Assembly (NCBI RefSeq): GCF_051297175.1 | Contig: NZ_JBINNY010000001.1 | Span: 4,964,135 to 5,028,134 of the forward strand | DNA: 64,000 nt | Direction: 5' to 3' | Source: Dryocola sp051297175 | GTDB lineage: Bacteria > Pseudomonadota > Gammaproteobacteria > Enterobacterales > Enterobacteriaceae | Shown here: positions 59,197 through 64,000 of the stretch, piece by piece | Layout of the letters: the number at the start of each line of letters is the position of its first letter | Position numbering within the stretch: the first letter of the stretch is position 1 | Made by a program: the position numbers and the translations under genes | Notes under the pieces: generated by a model | Database searches by the model: none | What the model saw: only the letters and a program-made list of their open reading frames with translations | Told to the model about the DNA's origin: nothing

Positions 59197-60561
59197 TCAT
59201 TTCCCGATACAGAAGCTGGAGAAGATTCTTCCCAGCAGATCGTCAGACGTAAACTCCCCGGTAATTTCGCTCAGGCTCTGCTGTGACAGACGCAGCTCTT
59301 CCGCCAACAGTTCACCTGCCCATGCGCCTAAAAGCTGTGCCTTGCCCTGTTGGAGGTGTTGGGCTGCCTGCTCCAGCGCCTGCAGATGGCGGCGACGCGC
59401 TAAGAAGCCGCCTTCCATGTTGGTTTCAAAGCCCATGCTCTGTTTTAGGTGATCGCGCAGCACATCTATGCCTTCACCGGTACGCGCGGAAAGGCGTACA
59501 AGTGAGTGACCGTTCACATCACTGAGGCCCAGAGTCTCGCCCGTGACGTCCGCTTTGTTACGCACGACGGTAATCGGCAGGCGCTCCGGCAGGCGAGCGA
59601 TAAAGTCTGGCCAAATGGCCGCCGGGTCGGTGGCGTCCGTCGTTGTGCCGTCAACCATAAATAGCACGCGGTCGGCCTGTTCGATCTCATTCCACGCGCG
59701 TTCGATACCGATGCGTTCTACTTCGTCGCTCGCTTCGCGCAGACCGGCGGTATCGATGATGTGCAGCGGCATGCCGTCGATGTGGATATGCTCGCGCAGC
59801 ACGTCGCGCGTTGTACCCGCAATGTCCGTGACGATAGCGGCTTCGCGCCCGGCCAGCGCGTTTAGCAGGCTCGATTTCCCGGCGTTTGGACGCCCGGCAA
59901 TCACCACCTTCATGCCTTCGCGCAGCAGGCTGCCCTGGCGTGCTTCGGCGCGTACCGCATCGAGATCGTTAATGACCTGATTGAGCTGGGCTTCGATTTT
60001 ACCGTCGGACAGGAAGTCGATTTCTTCGTCCGGAAAGTCGATGGCCGCCTCAACGTAAATTCGCAGGTGGGTTAACGCTTCGACCAGGTGATTTACACGA
60101 GCCGAAAATGCGCCCTGCAAAGAGTTAAGCGCCGAACGAGCGGCCTGCTCCGAGCTTGCGTCAATCAGATCGGCGATGGCTTCCGCCTGCGCCAAATCCA
60201 GTTTGTCATTGAGGAATGCACGTTCGGAAAATTCGCCGGGCCTTGCGATACGCACGCCGGGCAATGCCAGAATACGTTTTAGCAGCAGGTCGAGGATCAC
60301 CGGGCCGCCGTGGCCCTGCAGCTCCAGCACGTCTTCGCCGGTAAAGGAATTAGGGCCAGGGAACCACAGCGCGATGCCCTGATCGAGCGTCGTGCCGTCG
60401 CCATCGCGAAACGGCAGGTAATCGGCATGGCGCGGTTTAGGAAGCTTGCCCAGAATCGCCTGTGCGACGTCGCGAGCATGGAGGCCTGAGACGCGCAGGA
60501 TACCGACCCCACCACGTCCCGGCGGTGTCGCCTGGGCAACGATTGTCTCGTTATGGCTCAT
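59197..60561 (-). CDS. mnmE: tRNA modification GTPase MnmE (TrmE)
   Basis: A 454-residue GTPase. The N-terminal folate-binding domain is followed by a helical domain interrupted by the G domain: G1 GRPNAGKSS near residue 223, G3 DTAGLRE, G4 RNKADV. The C-terminal FCIGK motif contains the conserved Cys. It partners with MnmG, encoded 30 kb away, to modify wobble U34. Confidence 0.97.
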   Translation of the reverse strand: MSHNETIVAQATPPGRGGVGILRVSGLHARDVAQAILGKLPKPRHADYLPFRDGDGTTLDQGIALWFPGPNSFTGEDVLELQGHGGPVILDLLLKRILALPGVRIARPGEFSERAFLNDKLDLAQAEAIADLIDASSEQAARSALNSLQGAFSARVNHLVEALTHLRIYVEAAIDFPDEEIDFLSDGKIEAQLNQVINDLDAVRAEARQGSLLREGMKVVIAGRPNAGKSSLLNALAGREAAIVTDIAGTTRDVLREHIHIDGMPLHIIDTAGLREASDEVERIGIERAWNEIEQADRVLFMVDGTTTDATDPAAIWPDFIARLPERLPITVVRNKADVTGETLGLSDVNGHSLVRLSARTGEGIDVLRDHLKQSMGFETNMEGGFLARRRHLQALEQAAQHLQQGKAQLLGAWAGELLAEELRLSQQSLSEITGEFTSDDLLGRIFSSFCIGK

Positions 60562-60612
60562 TACTGTCCCTTCGTGATTGCTGGTGGATGGCGCTTTGCT
60601 TAGCCACCCGAC

Positions 60613-60644
60613 GAAAAAAAGAAGGCGGTCAATTGACCGCCTTC
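60613..60644 (-). terminator. terminator between yidC and mnmE
   Basis: GAAGGCGGTCAATTGACCGCCTTC is a self-complementary block (60621-60644), followed on the minus strand by a U-run (the A-run at 60614-60620). It ends the rpmH-rnpA-yidD-yidC unit before mnmE. Further left, at about 60590-60611, is a partial TCGGGT-type repeat. Confidence 0.8.
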
Positions 60645-60667
60645 CGTGTGCTTAAGCTTAATCGCTA

Positions 60668-62314
60668 TCAGGTCTTTTTCTTGTCGCGGCTGTGTAAGCC
60701 ACGTTTTTCCAGACCGCGATAAATCAGCTGCTGCTGGATGATGGTCACCGTGTTACTGACGATATAGTACAGCACCAGACCAGACGGGAACCACAGGAAG
60801 AACACCGTGAAGATGACCGGCATAAAGGTCATGATCTTCTGCTGCATCGGGTCGGTCACGGTGGTTGGCGACATCTTCTGGATGAAGAACATCGTCAGGC
60901 CCATCAGGATCGGCAGGATGTAGTACGGGTCTTGTGCGGACAGGTCATGGATCCACAGTGCGAACGGCGCATGGCGCAGCTCAACGGAGCCCATCAGCAT
61001 GTAGTACAACGCCAGGAAGATTGGCATCTGGATAACCAGCGGGAGACAGCCGCCCAGCGGGTTAACCTTCTCGGCTTTATACAGCGCCATCATTTCCTGA
61101 CTCTGACGCTGCTTATCGTCACCAATACGCTCACGCATCGCGGCCAGTTTAGGCTGCAGCATGCGCATCTTCGCCATGGAGGTGTACTGCGCTTTGGTCA
61201 GCGGGTACATGATGCCACGAACGATAAAGGTGATAACGATAATGGAGAAGCCCCAGTTACCGACGAAGCTGTGGATAAACTTCAGTAGCTTGAACAGCGG
61301 CTGAGAGATAAACCACAACCAACCGTAATCCACCGTCAGGTCAAGGTGTGGCGCCACGGCTGCCATTTTGTCCTGAATTTCCGGGCCGACCCACAGGGTG
61401 CTACCCAGTTGAGCGGTCTGGCCAGGCTGAACCAGCTGCGGTGCGGATTTATAACCAATCGCCGCCACGTCGTTGTTCAGTTTGGTGGTATAGAAGTTGT
61501 TGGTGCCCTGATTACGTGGAACCCATGCTGTTGCGAAGTATTGCTGCAGCATAGCAACCCAACCGTTGTTGGCGTTGACGTTCAGGTTTTCACCGTCTGC
61601 GATGGTATCGAATTTATATTTTTCGTATTTCGCATCAGGCGTGGAGTACGCGGCACCGCGGAAAGTGTGCAACGCAAAGTTGCTGCTTCCGGTATCACGA
61701 TGAGACGGCAGATTGATGGACTGCTTCAACTGACCAAAGGTTGCCAGCTCCAGCGGTTTCTCACCGGCGTTCTTCACGTTGTAATCCACGCTAACCGCGA
61801 ACTCGCCGCGTTTTAAGGTGAAGGACTTGGTGAAGACGTTGCCTGCCGCATCGGTATAGGTCATAGGGATAACCAGCTCGTTCTGACCGTCGGCCAGTTG
61901 GAAGGTATCGCTATCAACGTTATACAGAGGACGTGCACCGTTAGCTGGATTGTCCGGACCATCACGACCCGTCAGGCCGCTTTGCGCCTGATAGATAAAT
62001 TCTGGTGTCGTTTCCAGTAACTGGAATGGCTCGTTTGATTTGAGCTCTTTCGGGTAGGTCAACAGCAGCGCCTGCTCAACATCACCACCACGGGTGTTGA
62101 TGGAAAGTTCGAGGACGTCAGTTTTAACCGTGATGATTTTTCCCTGGCCACTGGCCGGCACGCCCTGGCTTGCGGCATCACCCGCTGCGGTGGTCGTAGT
62201 CTGCGTGGTCTGCTGCACCTGAGGTTGCGGAGCGTGGTCCTGCTCCCAGGCTTGCCAGATCATGAAAGACACGAACAACAAAGCGATGAGAAAGAGATTG
62301 CGTTGCGAATCCAT
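60668..62314 (-). CDS. yidC: membrane protein insertase YidC
   Basis: A 548-residue Oxa1/Alb3-family insertase, the E. coli length. It has an N-terminal membrane helix (FLIALLFVSFMIWQAW), a large periplasmic beta-domain to about residue 340, then five membrane helices. The conserved hydrophilic-groove arginine is in the FIVRGIMYPLTKAQYTSM region. It inserts Sec-dependent and independent proteins, including ATP synthase subunits a and c encoded here. Confidence 0.97.
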   Translation of the reverse strand: MDSQRNLFLIALLFVSFMIWQAWEQDHAPQPQVQQTTQTTTTAAGDAASQGVPASGQGKIITVKTDVLELSINTRGGDVEQALLLTYPKELKSNEPFQLLETTPEFIYQAQSGLTGRDGPDNPANGARPLYNVDSDTFQLADGQNELVIPMTYTDAAGNVFTKSFTLKRGEFAVSVDYNVKNAGEKPLELATFGQLKQSINLPSHRDTGSSNFALHTFRGAAYSTPDAKYEKYKFDTIADGENLNVNANNGWVAMLQQYFATAWVPRNQGTNNFYTTKLNNDVAAIGYKSAPQLVQPGQTAQLGSTLWVGPEIQDKMAAVAPHLDLTVDYGWLWFISQPLFKLLKFIHSFVGNWGFSIIVITFIVRGIMYPLTKAQYTSMAKMRMLQPKLAAMRERIGDDKQRQSQEMMALYKAEKVNPLGGCLPLVIQMPIFLALYYMLMGSVELRHAPFALWIHDLSAQDPYYILPILMGLTMFFIQKMSPTTVTDPMQQKIMTFMPVIFTVFFLWFPSGLVLYYIVSNTVTIIQQQLIYRGLEKRGLHSRDKKKT

Positions 62315-62316
62315 CG

Positions 62317-62574
62317 TTAGTGTTCTCTGGTATCAATTGGTCCAGGTGGGACGGGATCGTCACCACCGGGGTTTAAAGGATGGCATTTTAATACGCGTTT
62401 CACCGTCAACCAACTGCCTTTTAGCACCCCAAACCTGCGTAATGCCTCAATTCCGTAGTGAGAACAGGTTGGAGTGAAACGGCAGTGCGGCCCAAGAAGT
62501 GGGCTTATCAAGCGCTGATAGACCTTTATCAGGCCAATCAGGAGCCGTGAGACAGGCGACAGTGACGGCGCCAT
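62317..62574 (-). CDS. yidD: membrane protein insertion efficiency factor YidD
   Basis: An 85-residue small protein with an amphipathic N-terminal helix and the family motif CRFTPTCSHYGIEAL near residue 31, containing the conserved cysteines. It assists YidC-dependent insertion. It overlaps the rnpA 3' end by 37 bp in another frame and is 2 bp from yidC, as in E. coli. Confidence 0.95.
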   Translation of the reverse strand: MAPSLSPVSRLLIGLIKVYQRLISPLLGPHCRFTPTCSHYGIEALRRFGVLKGSWLTVKRVLKCHPLNPGGDDPVPPGPIDTREH

Positions 62575-62897
62575 AATTTTTCCAATGCTTCCGATAAAGC
62601 CCGGTTATCCAGGTCACCCACACCTTTCTTAGCCACTACCACGAAATCCATTGGAGGCAATTCGTGCTGACGCAGACGAAAGCTTTCACGCGTCAGACGT
62701 TTAATCCGATTGCGTTCATGCGCGCGTTTGACGTTTTTCTTAGCGACGGTAAGACCGATGCGGGGATGCCCCAGCGAATTCAGGCGGCCGAGGATGGTGA
62801 TTTGCGGCGTGCCAGCTCTTTGAGGTTGCTGGAAGACGAAAGTGAAATGAGTGGGAGTTAACAAGCGTAACTCCCTGGGAAATGCGAGCTTAACCAC
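62538..62897 (-). CDS. rnpA: ribonuclease P protein component
   Basis: A 119-residue basic protein. The RNR motif is in HERNRIKRLTRESFR near residue 60. It starts with GTG (MVKLAFPREL), the E. coli arrangement, 17 bp after rpmH. It binds the RNase P RNA and helps remove tRNA 5' leaders. Confidence 0.97.
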   Translation of the reverse strand: MVKLAFPRELRLLTPTHFTFVFQQPQRAGTPQITILGRLNSLGHPRIGLTVAKKNVKRAHERNRIKRLTRESFRLRQHELPPMDFVVVAKKGVGDLDNRALSEALEKLWRRHCRLSHGS

Positions 62898-62914
62898 TCA
62901 GGGGTTAGCTTTTA

Positions 62915-63055
62915 TTACTTAGAAACGGTCAGACGAGAACGGCCTTTAGCACGACGACGTGCCAGAACCTGACGACCATTTTTAGTTGCCATACGAGCAC
63001 GGAAGCCGTGTGAACGGTTGCGCTTCAGTACGGACGGTTGAAAAGTGCGTTTCAT
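62915..63055 (-). CDS. rpmH: ribosomal protein bL34
   Basis: A 46-residue, very basic protein beginning MKRTFQPSVLKRNRSHGFRA and ending in RLTVSK, as in E. coli. It is the first gene of the rpmH-rnpA-yidD-yidC operon and is divergent from dnaA. Confidence 0.97.
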   Translation of the reverse strand: MKRTFQPSVLKRNRSHGFRARMATKNGRQVLARRRAKGRSRLTVSK

Positions 63056-63157
63056 GGCGATTTCTACCTAAACTTGGATAAATTTCACTGGGTTAGCATA
63101 ACGCCCTGCAGAAACTGCAACGACTTACGCCTCAGTGTGGCTGATTAAAGAGGCCGG

Positions 63158-63186
63158 ATTGTAATAATTGTACACTCCGGAGTCAA
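63158..63186 (-). promoter_or_regulatory. rpmH promoter
   Basis: On the minus strand -35 TTGACT (63181-63186), a 17-bp spacer and -10 TACAAT (63158-63163). The sequence matches the E. coli rpmH promoter closely. Confidence 0.8.
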
Positions 63187-63682
63187 TTCTCTTTCCTTAA
63201 TTCCCGCGCCTGAATCCCTCTTCCGACCCTAAAAATGCCCAGGATCTGACAAGTCAAACACAGTGTCGATACGCGACGGGTGGGGAATTATACGGCGTCC
63301 CCATTAAAGCGCAAGGATCGACAGGGATCTTCCTTAGATCTCTTCAGTCTGATTTTGGCTATGGTCATTAAATTTTCCAATATGAGCGCGCAAAGCACAG
63401 CACGCCCGCCAGGATCGATTACACTAAACCTGCTCAAAACTGCCCTGTGGATAAATCGGGAAGAAACTGTGAGAAACAGAAGATCTCTGCGGCGCTTTAG
63501 GCTATGATCCGCGGTCCCGATCGTGATCCAATACCGTTCACCTTGAGGGTAAACCGCAGATAGCGGTTCGCACGCTTCCCGTACCGGGATCCCAGCGGGG
63601 AGAGTCGGCGTGTGTCAACAATCATGAATGTAAAACTTTCAGTCTTCGTCTTTTTATCGACTTTGTTCGAGTGGAGTCCGCC
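63187..63682 (+). promoter_or_regulatory. dnaA promoter region with DnaA box
   Basis: This gap has no gene. A perfect DnaA box (TTATCCACA on the minus strand) lies at 63446-63454, where E. coli has its autoregulatory box between the two dnaA promoters. GATC sites cluster from about 63480 to 63530, near GGCTATGATCC, a candidate P2 -10 region. The leader shares GAGTGGAGTCCGCCGTGTCA with E. coli up to the start. Confidence 0.75.
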
Positions 63683-64000
63683 GTGTCACTTTCGCTTTGG
63701 CAGCAGTGTCTTGCCCGATTGCAGGATGAGTTACCAGCCACAGAATTCAGTATGTGGATACGCCCCCTACAGGCGGAACTGAGTGATAACACGCTGGCCC
63801 TTTATGCGCCAAACCGTTTTGTACTCGACTGGGTAAGGGATAAATACCTAAATAATATCAATGGATTGCTGAACGATTTCTGCGGCAACGATGCCCCTTT
63901 ACTGCGCTTTGAAGTCGGCAGTAAACCCGTCAGCCAGACCCAAAATCAGCAAGCGGTTGCTACCGCAGCCCCTGCACAAACTGCCCGCGCAGCCGCGCCC
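63683..64000 (+). CDS. dnaA: chromosomal replication initiator DnaA, N-terminal part (cut by window edge)
   Basis: The first 106 codons. The start is GTG, as in E. coli, giving MSLSLWQQCLARLQDELPAT and EFSMWIRPLQAELSDNTLAL. This is domain I (DnaB and DiaA contacts, self-oligomerisation) and the start of the flexible domain II. The AAA+ and DNA-binding domains lie beyond the window. It binds the boxes in oriC and in front of polA, mioC and dnaA itself. Confidence 0.97.
   Translation, partial: MSLSLWQQCLARLQDELPATEFSMWIRPLQAELSDNTLALYAPNRFVLDWVRDKYLNNINGLLNDFCGNDAPLLRFEVGSKPVSQTQNQQAVATAAPAQTARAAAP

Overview
The window is chromosomal DNA from a member of the Enterobacteriaceae. Nearly every gene has a close Escherichia coli counterpart in the same relative order, and the rRNA genes, oriC, the atp operon and the dnaA region are of enteric type. 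The genus is not assigned. The window spans the replication-origin region, running from polA (left, cut by the edge) to the first 106 codons of dnaA (right, cut by the edge), in the opposite direction to the usual E. coli map.

Layout. 1-6080: polA, yihG, dsbA-srkA, yihD, mobA-mobB. 6236-11290: one complete rRNA operon on the minus strand (16S, tRNA-Glu, 23S, 5S) with P1/P2 promoters and boxA sites. 11785-19838: yieP-hsrA and the ribose operon rbsDACBKR with its operators. 19920-24957: potassium transporter kup and the divergent ravA-viaA pair. 24966-27117: asnA, asnC, mioC. 27118-27425: oriC. 27487-37577: mnmG, rsmG and the nine-gene ATP synthase operon. 37636-39810: a family 9 pectate lyase with a KdgR-type operator. 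40148-43590: glmU and glmS, making UDP-GlcNAc precursors. 43721-48366: the Pho-box-controlled pstSCAB-phoU operon. 48369-50382: a small accessory insert. 50383-53930: yieH, adeP, chrR, yieE. 54057-59135: a LacI regulator, a GH31 glycosidase and an MFS transporter. 59197-64000: mnmE, yidC, yidD, rnpA, rpmH, dnaA.

Most of the window is conserved core genome. The accessory content is: (1) a C-terminal-toxin plus immunity pair between phoU and yieH, lying between two 100-bp copies of the 3' end of yieH that differ mainly at synonymous positions; (2) the pectate lyase between atpC and glmU; (3) the GH31/MFS/LacI sugar locus where E. coli has tnaCAB-mdtL-yidZ; (4) an rRNA operon whose flanks combine E. 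coli rrnC (yieP side, tRNA-Glu spacer) with E. coli rrnA (mobB side). The last point implies that the roughly 90-kb E. coli segment between rrnC and rrnA lies elsewhere in this genome, or that the assembly collapsed two operons. No insertion sequence, prophage, integrase or CRISPR array was seen.
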